A stretch of 64,000 bases of DNA from Candidatus Pantoea deserta (lineage in GTDB: Bacteria; Pseudomonadota; Gammaproteobacteria; Enterobacterales; Enterobacteriaceae). A program made the translations under genes and the position numbers. Location of the stretch: contig NZ_RMVG01000007.1 of NCBI RefSeq assembly GCF_003813865.1, positions 1-64,000 of the forward strand, written 5' to 3'. Positions within the stretch are counted from its first letter, which is position 1. Each line of letters begins with the position of its first letter. Under the pieces are notes generated by a model. The model worked only from the letters and a program-made list of their open reading frames with translations, was not told where the DNA came from and searched no databases. Shown here one piece after another: positions 39,853 to 50,955 of this stretch.

Positions 39853-40569
39853 ATGCGTCCAGCAGGCCGAAGCGCACAGCAGGTGCGTCCTGTCACCCTG
39901 ACCCGAAACTACACTAAACACGCCGAAGGCTCGGTGCTGGTAGAGTTCGGCGAAACTAAAGTGCTCTGCACCGCGACCGTGGAAGAGAGCGTTCCGCGTT
40001 TCCTGAAAGGTCAGGGACAAGGCTGGGTTACCGCCGAATATGGCATGCTGCCGCGCTCTACCCATAGCCGTATGGCGCGTGAGGCCGCAAAAGGCAAACA
40101 GGGCGGACGTACGCTGGAAATCCAGCGTCTGATTGCCCGCTCGCTGCGCGCGGCCGTCGATCTCAAAGCGCTGGGCGAATTTACCATCACGCTGGACTGT
40201 GACGTGATTCAGGCGGATGGCGGCACGCGCACCGCGTCTATTACCGGGGCGTGCGTCGCGCTGGCCGACGCGCTGAATAAGCTGGTGGCTGACGGCAAGC
40301 TGAAGGCCAACCCAATGAAAGGCATGGTGGCGGCCATCTCCGTGGGTATCGTAGAGGGCGAAGCGCGCTGCGATCTGGAGTATGTCGAGGATTCCGCGGC
40401 GGAAACCGACATGAACGTCGTAATGCTGGAAGATGGCCGTATGATCGAGGTGCAGGGTACCGCAGAAGGCGAACCCTTCAGCCATGAAGAACTGCTTTCG
40501 CTGCTTGCGCTGGCGCGCGGCGGCATTGAAGAACTGATTCAGGCGCAGAAAGCGGCGCTGAACAACTGA
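39853..40569 (+). CDS. rph: Ribonuclease PH
   Basis: 238-residue phosphorolytic 3'-5' exoribonuclease that trims tRNA precursors and helps degrade structured RNA. It starts [16 protein letters not shown], with the phosphate-binding region [15 protein letters not shown] near residue 88 and the conserved [19 protein letters not shown] near 115. It is intact at full length, unlike the frameshifted rph-1 allele of E. coli K-12, which is polar on pyrE. First gene of rph-pyrE. Confidence 0.98.
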   Translation: MRPAGRSAQQVRPVTLTRNYTKHAEGSVLVEFGETKVLCTATVEESVPRFLKGQGQGWVTAEYGMLPRSTHSRMAREAAKGKQGGRTLEIQRLIARSLRAAVDLKALGEFTITLDCDVIQADGGTRTASITGACVALADALNKLVADGKLKANPMKGMVAAISVGIVEGEARCDLEYVEDSAAETDMNVVMLEDGRMIEVQGTAEGEPFSHEELLSLLALARGGIEELIQAQKAALNN

Positions 40570-40575
40570 TTTAAC

Positions 40576-40602
40576 AGGCGACCAGAGAGTCGCCTTTTTT
40601 TT
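40576..40602 (+). promoter_or_regulatory. pyrE attenuator
   Basis: Stem AGGCGAC/GTCGCCT with a CAGAGA loop and eight T residues, in the 50-base rph-pyrE gap. In E. coli this terminator is bypassed when low UTP slows RNA polymerase and translation of rph stays coupled, so pyrE responds to pyrimidine supply. The same geometry (stop codon 7 bases before the stem) is seen here. Confidence 0.85.
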
Positions 40603-40619
40603 GTGAAGAGGAGTGAGAG

Positions 40620-41261
40620 ATGAAAGCCTGGCAGCGTCAGTTTATTGAATTTGCCCTGAACAAACAGGTGCTGAAGTTCGGCGAGTTTACCCTGAAATCA
40701 GGGCGGAAAAGCCCCTATTTCTTCAATGCCGGTCTGTTCAACAGCGGCCGCGATCTGGCGCTGCTGGGCCGTTTTTACGCGCAAGCGTTAGTTGACGGCG
40801 GCGTAGACTTCGATCTGCTGTTCGGCCCGGCCTATAAAGGCATTCCCATTGCGACAACCACCGCCGTGGCGCTGGCCGATCATCACGACCGCGACGTGCC
40901 TTACTGCTTCAATCGCAAAGAGGCGAAAGATCACGGTGAAGGCGGGCTGCTGGTGGGGAGCCCGCTGGCGGGCCGCGTGATGCTGGTTGATGATGTGATT
41001 ACCGCCGGAACGGCAATCCGCGAGTCTATGGACATCATTAATGCGCATAAAGCCACGCTGGCAGGCGTGTTGATTTCTCTCGATCGCCAGGAGCGCGGCC
41101 GGGGCGACATCTCGGCCATTCAGGAAGTGGAGCGCGATTATAAATGTCAGGTCACCGCCATCATCACGCTAAAAGACCTGATCAGCTATCTTGAAGAGAA
41201 GCCGGAAATGGCCGATCACCTGGCTAAGGTGCGCGCCTACCAGAAAGAGTACGGTATTTAA
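40620..41261 (+). CDS. pyrE: Orotate phosphoribosyltransferase
   Basis: 213-residue enzyme joining orotate to PRPP to give OMP in UMP synthesis (E. coli 213). The PRPP-binding motif [13 protein letters not shown] is near residue 122, and the flexible catalytic loop is [13 protein letters not shown] near residue 98. GAGGAGTGAGAG stands before the ATG. Expression is probably tuned by the attenuator immediately upstream. Confidence 0.98.
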   Translation: MKAWQRQFIEFALNKQVLKFGEFTLKSGRKSPYFFNAGLFNSGRDLALLGRFYAQALVDGGVDFDLLFGPAYKGIPIATTTAVALADHHDRDVPYCFNRKEAKDHGEGGLLVGSPLAGRVMLVDDVITAGTAIRESMDIINAHKATLAGVLISLDRQERGRGDISAIQEVERDYKCQVTAIITLKDLISYLEEKPEMADHLAKVRAYQKEYGI

Positions 41262-41273
41262 TCGCAGTACCTT

Positions 41274-41297
41274 CCCTTTCCCGCCGCCGGGAAAGGG
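41274..41297. terminator. Hairpin between convergent pyrE and slmA
   Basis: A 9-bp stem CCCTTTCCC/GGGAAAGGG with a six-base loop, 12 bases after the pyrE stop, without a T-run. Confidence 0.45.
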
Positions 41298-41328
41298 GAT
41301 CCCGTCTGGCGCGCGAGCAGGCGGCGAA

Positions 41329-41925
41329 TCAGACCAGCTGAGCGGCCAGCAGCGGCCAGCGGGTTTCAAATTCCGCGGTGGGGCGGAAGCGAAACTCTGA
41401 ACGCACGTAGCGCGACAGCACGCCTTCGCAAAAAGCCAGCAGCTGGCTCGCCAGCAAGGCTTCATCCGTCCCAAAGCCTTCGCCTTCGCGCATTTTACGT
41501 TCGCGCATCACCTGACGCAGCTGCGCTTCAATACGCTCAAACAGCTGATTAATGCGCCCCTGCAAACGATCCTGCTCAAACATCAGCGCGTGACCGGTAA
41601 GAATACGCGTCAGCCCCGGATTACGCTCACCAAAACCCAGAATCAACTGCACGATAAGACGCAGGCGCGCCATCGTCTCTTTTTCATCTTTCAGGATCAG
41701 ATTGATGCGAGTAATCAGACTGTCTTCAATAAATTCAATCAGGCTGTCGAACATCCGCGTTTTGCTTGGGAAGTGGCGATAGAGCGCCGCTTCAGAAACG
41801 CCGACGTTGGCCGCCAGCTTAGCGGTGGTGATGCGCTGGCTGCCGTCACTGGATTCCAGCATTTGCGCCAACGCCTGCAAAATTTCTTCGCGACGGTTCC
41901 GTTTGGCGATTTTTTTCTCTGCCAT
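41329..41925 (-). CDS. slmA: Nucleoid occlusion factor SlmA
   Basis: 198-residue TetR-family DNA-binding protein, same length as E. coli. It binds SBS sites on the chromosome and disrupts FtsZ polymers over the nucleoid. The N-terminal helix-turn-helix is [20 protein letters not shown] at about residues 38-57, followed by a helical FtsZ-interacting and dimerisation domain. Position between pyrE and dut is conserved. Confidence 0.97.
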   Translation of the reverse strand: MAEKKIAKRNRREEILQALAQMLESSDGSQRITTAKLAANVGVSEAALYRHFPSKTRMFDSLIEFIEDSLITRINLILKDEKETMARLRLIVQLILGFGERNPGLTRILTGHALMFEQDRLQGRINQLFERIEAQLRQVMRERKMREGEGFGTDEALLASQLLAFCEGVLSRYVRSEFRFRPTAEFETRWPLLAAQLV

Positions 41926-42035
41926 GACCTAAAAACCCCTGAAATTCACCTTAAACAGGCACACCTTCTTATCAGCCATAAGCGCAGGACTTAAGGCTGG
42001 TAAGAAATAAACAGATGGTTAAGTAAAAACGGGCG

Positions 42036-42494
42036 TTACTGGCGGCCTGAGTGACCGAAACCGCCTTCCCCACGGGCGCTGGCGTCAAAATCTTCCACCA
42101 GGTTGAACTCAGCCTGAACGACCGGGACGAAAACCAGCTGTGCAAGACGATCGCCTGGTTGCAGCGTAAAGCTCTGCTGGCCGCGGTTCCACACGGAGAC
42201 CATGAGCTGGCCCTGGTAATCGGAATCAATCAGGCCGACCAGATTGCCCAGCACGATGCCGTGCTTGTGGCCCAGGCCGGAGCGCGGCAGGATAACGGCG
42301 GCAAGGCCGGGATCGCCGATATGAATGGCCAGGCCGGTTGGCACCAGCGTCGTCATGCCGGGGGTGATTTCCAGAGCGCTATCCAGGCAGGCGCGTAAAT
42401 CCAGCCCAGCGGAGCCGGTGGTGGCATAGGTGGGCAGCGGAAATTCCGCGCCTACGCGCGCATCAAGAATCTTTACGTCGATTTTTTTCATCAT
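42036..42494 (-). CDS. dut: dUTP diphosphatase
   Basis: 152-residue (or 151 from the second ATG at 42491) trimeric dUTPase that hydrolyses dUTP to dUMP, preventing uracil incorporation and feeding dTMP synthesis. Conserved motifs: [37 protein letters not shown] and the C-terminal P-loop-like GEGGFGHSG. Its start lies within the end of coaBC (32-base overlap), so translation is coupled. Confidence 0.97.
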   Translation of the reverse strand: MMKKIDVKILDARVGAEFPLPTYATTGSAGLDLRACLDSALEITPGMTTLVPTGLAIHIGDPGLAAVILPRSGLGHKHGIVLGNLVGLIDSDYQGQLMVSVWNRGQQSFTLQPGDRLAQLVFVPVVQAEFNLVEDFDASARGEGGFGHSGRQ

Positions 42495-43695
42495 AAAGGC
42501 GGACTATCTCGTCTAATAAATGTTGGCCAAGGAGCCACTTATCGCTGAGCGGTAAGCGTTTTTCTCCCTCCTGCCAAAAAAGGTGAAGCGCATTGGTGTC
42601 GCTGTTAAATCCCTGACCGGCTTTTGCCACGTCGTTGGCGCAAATCAGATCCAGGTTTTTACGTACTCGTTTTTGTCGGGCGTATTCTTCCACATTCTGG
42701 GTTTCAGCGGCAAATCCAACCACATAAGGACGGTCCTGTTTCATTGCGGCGACGCCTGCCACAATATCCGGGTTTTTCACCAGCTGTAGCGTGACGGCAT
42801 CGTCTGTACCGCCCTGTTTTTTCATTTTTTCCGCCGCGATGGTGGCTGCGCGATAGTCCGCGACGGCGGCGCTGGCGATAAAAATCTGCTGTTGCGCTGC
42901 GTCAGCCATGACGGCCGCTTCCATTTCCAGCGCAGAGGTAACGTCAATCCGCGTTACGCCGGGCGGAGTCGGCAGAGCGACCGGGCCTGACACCAGCGTC
43001 ACTCTCGCTCCCCGCTTCGCGGCGGCGGCGGCGATGGCGAAACCCATTTTGCCGGAGCTGTGATTGCTGATGTAGCGTACCGGGTCGAGCGCCTCACGCG
43101 TAGGACCGGCGGTGATCATAATGTTGATATGTTGCAGATCGTTGACGGGGGATGCCCACTGCGCCGCATGGTCAACAATCGCCAGCGGATCGAGCATGCG
43201 GCCCGGACCGACATCGCCGCACGCCTGACTGCCGCTGTCGGGTCCCCAAATCAACAGCCCGCGAGCCTGGAGCTGTTGCAGGTTGTGCTGGGTTACGGCG
43301 GCGCGATACATCTGCTGATTCATCGCGGGCACCACGGCAATGGGCGCGGCGGTGGCGAGGCATGCGGTCGTCACCAGATCGTTAGCCATGCCGGCGTTGA
43401 GGCGGGCAATCAAATCAGCCGACGCCGGCGCCAGCAACACCAGGTCTGCCCATTTCGCCAGTTCGATATGACCCATCGCCGCTTCCGCGGCCGGATCGAG
43501 CAGGTCTTCAAAAACGGGATAGCCGGAAACGGCCTGAAGGCTGAGCGGCGTAATAAAGGCTTTCGCGGCGGGCGTCATCATCACGCGCACCTCGGCGCCC
43601 CGTTCGCGCAGGCGGCGCACCAGCTCCGGTGACTTATAGGCTGCAATGCCTCCGCTTACGCCGAGCAGAATTTTTTTTCCGGCTAATCCCATCAT
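42463..43695 (-). CDS. coaBC: Bifunctional phosphopantothenoylcysteine decarboxylase/synthase CoaBC
   Basis: 410-residue fusion for coenzyme A synthesis. The N-terminal FMN-dependent CoaC decarboxylase (1 to about 190) has the active histidine in MGHIELAKW, the PAMNQQMY clamp, and the cysteine in [12 protein letters not shown]. The C-terminal CoaB ligase (about 190-405) shows [18 protein letters not shown] and KNPDIV. The first of two adjacent ATGs (43695) has GAGG 8 bases upstream; E. coli starts at the equivalent of the second. It diverges from radC across a gap with a LexA-like box. Confidence 0.97.
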   Translation of the reverse strand: MMGLAGKKILLGVSGGIAAYKSPELVRRLRERGAEVRVMMTPAAKAFITPLSLQAVSGYPVFEDLLDPAAEAAMGHIELAKWADLVLLAPASADLIARLNAGMANDLVTTACLATAAPIAVVPAMNQQMYRAAVTQHNLQQLQARGLLIWGPDSGSQACGDVGPGRMLDPLAIVDHAAQWASPVNDLQHINIMITAGPTREALDPVRYISNHSSGKMGFAIAAAAAKRGARVTLVSGPVALPTPPGVTRIDVTSALEMEAAVMADAAQQQIFIASAAVADYRAATIAAEKMKKQGGTDDAVTLQLVKNPDIVAGVAAMKQDRPYVVGFAAETQNVEEYARQKRVRKNLDLICANDVAKAGQGFNSDTNALHLFWQEGEKRLPLSDKWLLGQHLLDEIVRLYDEKNRRKDS

Positions 43696-43822
43696 GTTAT
43701 TCGCCTCATATTGCTGGATGCCGCGTCAGGCGCGGCCGGGTGGCAGGACTGTATCATAAAACTGACCCGACACCTTTTCACCCTTTGCTTTGCGAGCCGC
43801 CTCGTAAACTGGTCATGAAATA

Positions 43823-43838
43823 CTGGTTAAGTATACAG
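43823..43838. promoter_or_regulatory. LexA-like operator between coaBC and radC
   Basis: CTGGTTAAGTATACAG matches the LexA consensus CTG-N10-CAG. The right half TATACAG is perfect, and the left half deviates only at the T of CTGT. It lies 37 bases before the radC ATG and overlaps a minus-strand TATACT that could serve coaBC. Confidence 0.5.
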
Positions 43839-43875
43839 CATTAAACCATGATGTCGTCAACGGCAGGAGGCATTT

Positions 43876-44532
43876 ATGGACAGTATCACACCAAGGGAAA
43901 AGCTTCGGTCAACGGGCGCGGAAATGCTGAGCGATGCCGAGCTACTGGCAATCTTTTTGCGCACGGGTACCGTCGGCATGAATGTGATGACGCTGGCGCA
44001 GCAGCTGCTTCAGCGGTTCGGTTCGCTTTATCACATCATGAGCGCCGCTCCGGAAGCTTTTAAAGAAATAAAGGGTATCGGCGAGGCCAAGCTGGCGCAG
44101 CTGCACGCCATTGCCGAACTGGCGCGGCGCTTTTTCGCCAGCCAGATGGCGCAGGAGGATGTTATGGCCAATCCTCAGATCACGCGACACTATCTGCAAA
44201 GCGTACTGGCGCATCAGGAGCGTGAAATTTTTATGGCGCTGTTTCTTGATAACCAGCACCGCGTGTTACAGGCGCAAAAAATATTTATGGGGTCTATTAA
44301 CAGCGTCGAGGTTCATCCGCGCGAAATTGTGCGCGAGGCGTTAAAAGTCAACGCGGCGGCGGTTATTCTGGCCCATAATCACCCCTCCGGCATGGCGGAA
44401 CCCAGTCGCGCCGACCGCCACATTACGCATAAGGTGAGCGCGGCCTGTACCTTACTGAACATCCGCTTGCTCGATCATCTGGTGATCGGTCGCGGTGAAT
44501 ATGTCTCTTTCGCAGAACGGGGCTGGCTGTAA
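43876..44532 (+). CDS. radC: RadC/YicR family JAMM-domain protein
   Basis: 218-residue protein of the RadC family. An N-terminal helix-hairpin-helix-like region ([35 protein letters not shown]) precedes a JAB/MPN metalloprotease-like domain with EVHPREI, the metal motif HNHPSG and a downstream Asp (ADRHI). The link to repair is doubtful: the E. coli radC102 phenotype was traced to recG. The role of intact RadC remains unknown. The ribosome-binding site GGAGG is 5 bases before the ATG. The LexA-like box upstream hints at SOS control, which is inference. Confidence 0.93.
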   Translation: MDSITPREKLRSTGAEMLSDAELLAIFLRTGTVGMNVMTLAQQLLQRFGSLYHIMSAAPEAFKEIKGIGEAKLAQLHAIAELARRFFASQMAQEDVMANPQITRHYLQSVLAHQEREIFMALFLDNQHRVLQAQKIFMGSINSVEVHPREIVREALKVNAAAVILAHNHPSGMAEPSRADRHITHKVSAACTLLNIRLLDHLVIGRGEYVSFAERGWL

Positions 44533-44601
44533 AAGGCGCCTCCGCCAGGTGCGGGTGGCGGGTTTTTGCGCGATCTTCAGGGATCTTTATCTGTTCGGGA
44601 C

Positions 44602-44630
44602 TTGAGCACTTGCGCTGAGCGGCGTATACT
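44602..44630 (+). promoter_or_regulatory. rpmB-rpmG promoter
   Basis: TTGAGC (44602-44607) and TATACT (44625-44630) with an optimal 17-base spacer; GC-rich bases after the -10 resemble a stringent discriminator. The leader of about 138 bases can form a CGCCT/AGGCG hairpin near 44690-44725. Confidence 0.7.
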
Positions 44631-44753
44631 ACGCCACCTTTGAGAATCTCGGGTTTGGCGTTTGGGCCAGCTTAGCGGGTTCACATGGAACTCGCCTGGC
44701 GGGCTATGAGCCTGACGAGGCGGCCAAGACCTAGTTTTTAAAGCTCGAGCTGA

Positions 44754-45011
<258 letters not shown>

Positions 45012-45019
45012 GGAACTGA

Positions 45020-45190
<171 letters not shown>

Positions 45191-45206
45191 TTTTGGTGTT
45201 CTGCGA

Positions 45207-45232
45207 AAAACCCGGCTCCGGCCGGGTTTTTT
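45207..45232 (+). terminator. rpmBG terminator
   Basis: Stem AAAACCCGGC/GCCGGGTTTT with a TCCG loop and a six-T run. The mutM ribosome-binding site follows 20 bases later, so mutM may be served by read-through. Confidence 0.9.
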
Positions 45233-45258
45233 GTTTTTGCTGCTCCTGAGGAGAGAAC

Positions 45259-46068
45259 ATGCCGGAGTTACCTGAAGTCGAAACCAGCCGACGCGGCATT
45301 GAACCGCATCTGGTCGGCGAAAAAATTTTACATGCGGTGGTGCGCAATTCCCGTCTGCGCTGGCCGGTGTCGCAGGAGATCCATGCGCTCAGCGACCAGC
45401 CGGTGTTGAGCGTGCAGCGCCGCGCCAAATATCTGCTGCTGGAGCTGCCGCACGGCTGGATTATTATCCATCTCGGCATGTCCGGCAGTCTGCGCGTGCT
45501 GCCTGAAGAGCAGCACGCCGCGAAGCATGACCACGTCGATCTGGTAATGAGCAACGGCAAGGTGCTGCGCTACACCGATCCACGCCGCTTCGGCGCCTGG
45601 CTGTGGAGCACTGACCCTGAAGGCAGCAACGTGCTGGCGCATCTGGGACCGGAACCGCTCAGCGATGCCTTCAGCGGCGACTATCTGTATGAGAAGTCGC
45701 GCGGCAAGCGTACCGTCGTAAAACAGTGGCTGATGGACAACAAAGTGGTGGTCGGCGTCGGCAACATTTACGCCAGCGAATCCCTGTTCACTGCCGGGAT
45801 CCTGCCCGATCGGCCAGCGATGAGTCTGAGCAATGAAGAGGCACAGCTGCTGGCTGCCACCATTAAAGCCGTTCTGCTGCGCTCGATAGAGCAGGGCGGC
45901 ACCACGCTGCGCGACTTCTTACAGAGCGACGGCAAACCCGGCTATTTTGCTCAGGAGTTGCAGGTGTATGGCCGCGCGGGCGAACCCTGTCGCGCCTGCG
46001 GCACGCCGATTGTCAGCGGTAAGCACGGACAGCGCAGCACCTTCTGGTGCCCCAACTGCCAGCACTGA
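45259..46068 (+). CDS. mutM: Formamidopyrimidine-DNA glycosylase MutM (Fpg)
   Basis: 269-residue bifunctional glycosylase/AP lyase removing 8-oxoguanine and FapyG. The catalytic N-terminal proline is in [13 protein letters not shown] (Pro1 and Glu2 of the mature protein). The helix-two-turn-helix follows, and the C-terminal zinc finger has four cysteines in CRACGTPIV and FWCPNCQ. The length equals E. coli. Its stop codon directly abuts that of convergent coaD. Confidence 0.98.
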   Translation: MPELPEVETSRRGIEPHLVGEKILHAVVRNSRLRWPVSQEIHALSDQPVLSVQRRAKYLLLELPHGWIIIHLGMSGSLRVLPEEQHAAKHDHVDLVMSNGKVLRYTDPRRFGAWLWSTDPEGSNVLAHLGPEPLSDAFSGDYLYEKSRGKRTVVKQWLMDNKVVVGVGNIYASESLFTAGILPDRPAMSLSNEEAQLLAATIKAVLLRSIEQGGTTLRDFLQSDGKPGYFAQELQVYGRAGEPCRACGTPIVSGKHGQRSTFWCPNCQH

Positions 46069-47320
<1,252 letters not shown>

Positions 47321-47321
<1 letters not shown>

Positions 47322-48595
47322 TAATGGGCCCGTGGCGGTAGATGAGGTTCGAGTAACTGTAGCAGACGCTGTAAGGCGCCCTGATTCTGGTGCAGCACCT
47401 CGACCGCATGGCGGCCATAGTAGAGGCGGTAATCTTCATCCTGTAGCAGGTTGGTGACCTCTTTCTCCAGCGAGATAACGTCGGTCACGGTAATCAGCCC
47501 CTGCGCTTCCTGCAACTTGCCGCAAATATCTTTAAAGTTCCAGATATGCGGACCCATCAGCACGGGAATAGCATGCGCGGCCGGTTCCAGCGGGTTGTGC
47601 CCGCCGCGCTCCACCAGGCTGCCGCCAACAAAGGCGAGATCGGCGATACCGTAGAGCAGCATCAGTTCACCCATGGTGTCGCCAATCACGACCTGAGTCG
47701 AACCAGAAGGGATCTCCCCGCTGCTGCGCAAGATAAAGCTGAAGTTGCGTTTCTGCGTCAGGTCGCGCGCGTCGCTGAAGCGCTCCGGATGACGCGGCAC
47801 CAGAATCAACAGCAGATCGGGAAAGGTCTGGAGTAAACGGCGATGCGCGTCCAGCACGATGGCCTCTTCGCCTTCATGGGTGCTGGTGGCGATCCAGACC
47901 GGACGGCGCGGCGCCCACTGACGGCGCAGCGTTACCGCTCTGGCGGCCAGTTCAGGCGTCACGGAAATATCAAATTTCAGGCTGCCGGTGACGGCCAGCT
48001 GCGAGCGTTTCAGGCCCAGCGCCAGAAAACGGTCGCCGTCTTCTGCATTTTGCGCGGCAATCAGGGTGATGCTTTGCAGCAGATTGCGCATAAAGCCGCC
48101 CAGTTTGCGATAGCCTTTCGCGGAACGCTCAGAGAGGCGCGCGTTGGCGATCACCAGCGGAATCTGACGCTGATGCAGAATGCGGATGATGTTAGGCCAC
48201 AGCTCGGTTTCCATGATAATCACCAGGCGCGGGTTTACCGTGTCAAGGAAACGGTTGATGGCGCCCGGCAGATCGTAGGGCAGATAAACATGATGGACAT
48301 CTTTGCCGAACGCCGACTGCGCGCGCTCAGATCCGGTCGGCGTCATGGTCGTCACCGTAATCGGCAGGGTAGGATAGCGATGACGCAGCGCGCGAACGAG
48401 CGGGATCGCCGCCAGCGTCTCGCCGACCGAAACCGAATGCAGCACGATGCCGTCCGGCTCTACTTTGCCCGTACAGTAGCCGTAACGTTCTGCCCAGCGT
48501 TTACGGTACGCCGGCGCTTTGCGTCCACGCAGCCAGAGGCGCAGCCAGATAAGCGGCTGAATAAGGTAGAGCAGAACGGTATAGAGGGTTGTCAT
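47321..48595 (-). CDS. waaA: 3-deoxy-D-manno-octulosonic acid transferase WaaA (KdtA)
   Basis: 424-residue inner-membrane-associated GT-B enzyme that adds two Kdo residues to lipid IV(A), an essential step. An N-terminal membrane anchor ([20 protein letters not shown]) precedes the glycosyltransferase-N domain with [14 protein letters not shown], and the C-terminal domain has [20 protein letters not shown]. The length matches E. coli (425). The 85-base gap from wabG may carry its own promoter. Confidence 0.97.
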
Positions 48596-48680
48596 AGTTA
48601 TCGTTTCGACAGCCTGGCAGAAAAAATTTCACATAAATCAATCTATGTTACCAGAAAGCCCAGACGCGCTCATCACTTTG

Positions 48681-49814
48681 TCAGCGTCGCGCCAGCACCT
48701 GCTGGTAAAGCGATGTCAGAGAGTGCGCCAGCCGCTGCGGTCCATAAGGTTCGATTCTGCGCCTTGCGGCTTCGCCTAAACGTGAATCCGTTGAAAGCGA
48801 GGGGATCGCCATAATAGCCTGGTTTAGCGCGTTGATATCTAACGCATCGCAAACGAAGCCTTCCTGACCCGCGCTGATAAATTCCGCGCCGCCGCAGCCG
48901 GTGCTGGTGATTACCGGCAGGCCGCAGGCCATCGCCTCCAGAACGACATTCGGAAAGGGATCGTAAAGCGTCGGCAGCAGTAGCCCGTCGGCGGCGTGGT
49001 AAAAGGGCTGCACATCCTGCTGGACGCCGACAAACCGCAGGCGATCCAGACAGTTCAGCTGATTCGCCAGCTGTTGATAGCGTGACAGCTGTTTGTCCTG
49101 GCCCACGACGATCAGGTAGCGGTCGCTGCGCGCCAGCGCCTCAATCGCCGCTTTCAGGCCTTTACGCTCAAAGCCGGAGCCGACATAGATCAGCACCGTG
49201 GCCGCGTCCGGCAGCTGTAGCTGCTGACGCGTCGCCTGGCGGCTCGCCTCGCTGGCGGGTTGAAAACGCTGCGCATCGATGGCGTTATGAATAACGTGAA
49301 TTTTGTCCGCGCTGAGCGAAAAACAGCGCAAAATATCGCGCTTCACCATCTCGGAATTGCAGATTACGGCTTTCAGCGAGGAGGCGTTGAACATCTCCGC
49401 TTCCGCCCGCAGCACATAGCGGTGGTAGGGGCTGATCGCGGCGCTCAGGCGCTGCCACGGCGAAACGATGCGCGCGCGCTGTTCCAGCCAGACGCGATGC
49501 ACGCCGTCACCGGCGCGAAAAATGTCGCAGCCGGCAATGCGCTCATGGCTCTGAACAATGTCGAAGCGCTCTTTTTCCCAGCAGGCGCGCGCCGCGCGGG
49601 CGAAGCCGCGTTCGCGCGAGATTCGGCCCAGTTTAGGCGGATTACAGATATGCAGACGCCAGTCGGGATTCGGCGTGCCCTGCCAGCTGCGCGTAATGAT
49701 ATTGAGATCCAGCTGCTCGCTGCCGAGCGCTTCCAGCGCGCGCGAGATAAAACGCTCCGCGCCGCCGTCGGGACGGTATTTTTGCCGGACAATCGCCAGG
49801 CGTAATTTAGTCAT
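48681..49814 (-). CDS. wabG: LPS core family 4 glycosyltransferase, WabG type
   Basis: 377-residue GT-B glycosyltransferase starting MTKLRLAIVRQKYRPDGGAE. Conserved features include VQSHERIAGCDIFRAGDGVH near residue 92, YVGSGFERKGL near 203, and PTLYDPFPNVVLEAMACGLP near 278, with the family 4 EX7E motif. The sequence reads like Klebsiella WabG, which adds galacturonic acid to heptose II; E. coli WaaG is the related glucosyltransferase, so the donor sugar is uncertain. The start was taken at the ATG at 49814; the open frame runs 10 codons further. It overlaps waaQ by 8 bases. Confidence 0.85.
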   Translation of the reverse strand: MTKLRLAIVRQKYRPDGGAERFISRALEALGSEQLDLNIITRSWQGTPNPDWRLHICNPPKLGRISRERGFARAARACWEKERFDIVQSHERIAGCDIFRAGDGVHRVWLEQRARIVSPWQRLSAAISPYHRYVLRAEAEMFNASSLKAVICNSEMVKRDILRCFSLSADKIHVIHNAIDAQRFQPASEASRQATRQQLQLPDAATVLIYVGSGFERKGLKAAIEALARSDRYLIVVGQDKQLSRYQQLANQLNCLDRLRFVGVQQDVQPFYHAADGLLLPTLYDPFPNVVLEAMACGLPVITSTGCGGAEFISAGQEGFVCDALDINALNQAIMAIPSLSTDSRLGEAARRRIEPYGPQRLAHSLTSLYQQVLARR

Positions 49815-50883
49815 GTAAGAAATTCCTTGCGGCCTTGACCACATCGTCGATCGGAATGGCGCTCAAATAACGCTGGCGGGTATTGGTATCAATGGCGTCA
49901 GGATCGGGCAACGGACCGTAGTCGCCTGCCCAAATCACCTGGTTATGGTCGCCCCAGGGGCGCCAGAACTGAAGCTTGGTGGGACCGAACAGCGCGACAC
50001 AGGGGGTATCAAGCGCGGCGGCCATATGCATCGGCGCAGAGTCGACACCGATAAACAGCCGGGCGCGGGCGATCAGCGCGGCCAGCTGCGGCAGCGTGAG
50101 CTGGCCCGCCAGCGATACCCGATGCGGCGTCGTACACAGCGCTTCGATACGTGCAATCATCTCCATCTCGTGCTTGTCGGGCGCGGCGGTAAGCACTACT
50201 TTGCGGCCCGCCTGCGCCAGCCGATCGATAGTCGCGGCGACTTTCTCCTCTTCCCAGCACTTGAAGTTCCAGCGCGACGTGGGCTGAACCACGATGAAAT
50301 CGGCGTCAACGCCCCGTTCCGCCAGCAGTGCATCGACTTTCTGCGCGTCACTGGCGCTGAAGTGCATAGAGGCGCGCGCGCCCTGCGCCGGGATGCCGAG
50401 CGGCGTAAGAGCGGTCATATTCTGCTCAACCGTATGCAGCTGCTGGTGATTCGTGGTCGGCACCAGGCTGGTGTGGCACAGCCGCCAGAAAAAGTTGTCG
50501 CGCTTATTGAAAGCGAAGCCGATGCGCAGCGGCGCGCCGCTCAACAGGGTAATCAGCGCGCTGCGCCACTGGTCGGCAAGATTGATAACAATATCGTAGC
50601 GGCTGGCGCGAACGGCGGCGATCAGGTCGCGTTCATGCAGGAATTTGCGCCAGCTGCCTTCCTGCTTCCATTTGCGGTCGATAATGTGCAGCTGGCGGAT
50701 AGCCGGATGCGCCTCCAGCATCGGCCGCGTCTCTTTGTAGAGCAGCACATCAATGTTGGCCTGCGGATAGCGCTGGCGCAGCGCGTTAATCACCGGCGTC
50801 GTCAGCAGCATATCGCCATGATGGCGAAGCTTGATTAGCAAAATATTGTGTGGGGTAACGTCTGCGTGAGTCGGGTTTGCCAT
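49807..50883 (-). CDS. waaQ: LPS heptosyltransferase III WaaQ
   Basis: 358-residue GT9 heptosyltransferase that adds heptose III to heptose II of the inner core. Landmarks: ILLIKLRHHGDMLLTTPVIN near residue 14, INLADQWRSALI near 100, QPTSRWNFKCWEEEK near 203, and the donor-site motif FIGVDSAPMHMAAALDTP near 277. I prefer the ATG at 50883 (MANPTHADVTPHNILL) with AGG upstream; an ATG at 50925 would add 14 residues. It precedes wabG in the leftward unit with overlapping ends. Confidence 0.92.
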   Translation of the reverse strand: MANPTHADVTPHNILLIKLRHHGDMLLTTPVINALRQRYPQANIDVLLYKETRPMLEAHPAIRQLHIIDRKWKQEGSWRKFLHERDLIAAVRASRYDIVINLADQWRSALITLLSGAPLRIGFAFNKRDNFFWRLCHTSLVPTTNHQQLHTVEQNMTALTPLGIPAQGARASMHFSASDAQKVDALLAERGVDADFIVVQPTSRWNFKCWEEEKVAATIDRLAQAGRKVVLTAAPDKHEMEMIARIEALCTTPHRVSLAGQLTLPQLAALIARARLFIGVDSAPMHMAAALDTPCVALFGPTKLQFWRPWGDHNQVIWAGDYGPLPDPDAIDTNTRQRYLSAIPIDDVVKAARNFLHD

Positions 50884-50955
50884 ACACAAATGCCTGTAAT
50901 TTTCAGTGAGGCGATTGTAGGGCAAACCCTTCAGGGGTGAAACCTGCGGCGGCGG

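Noticed and set aside
47334-47341. GGCGGTAG, the core of the RfaH ops element
   Set aside because: It is on the + strand inside leftward waaA, so it is on the wrong strand for the waa transcripts and not in a leader; chance match.
47843-48814. 323-codon frame opposite waaA
   Set aside because: Antisense to a full-length essential gene; composition rich in Arg/His/Gln typical of shadow frames.
49945-50838. 297-codon frame opposite waaQ
   Set aside because: Same reasoning: complete overlap with a well-supported gene and no own signals.
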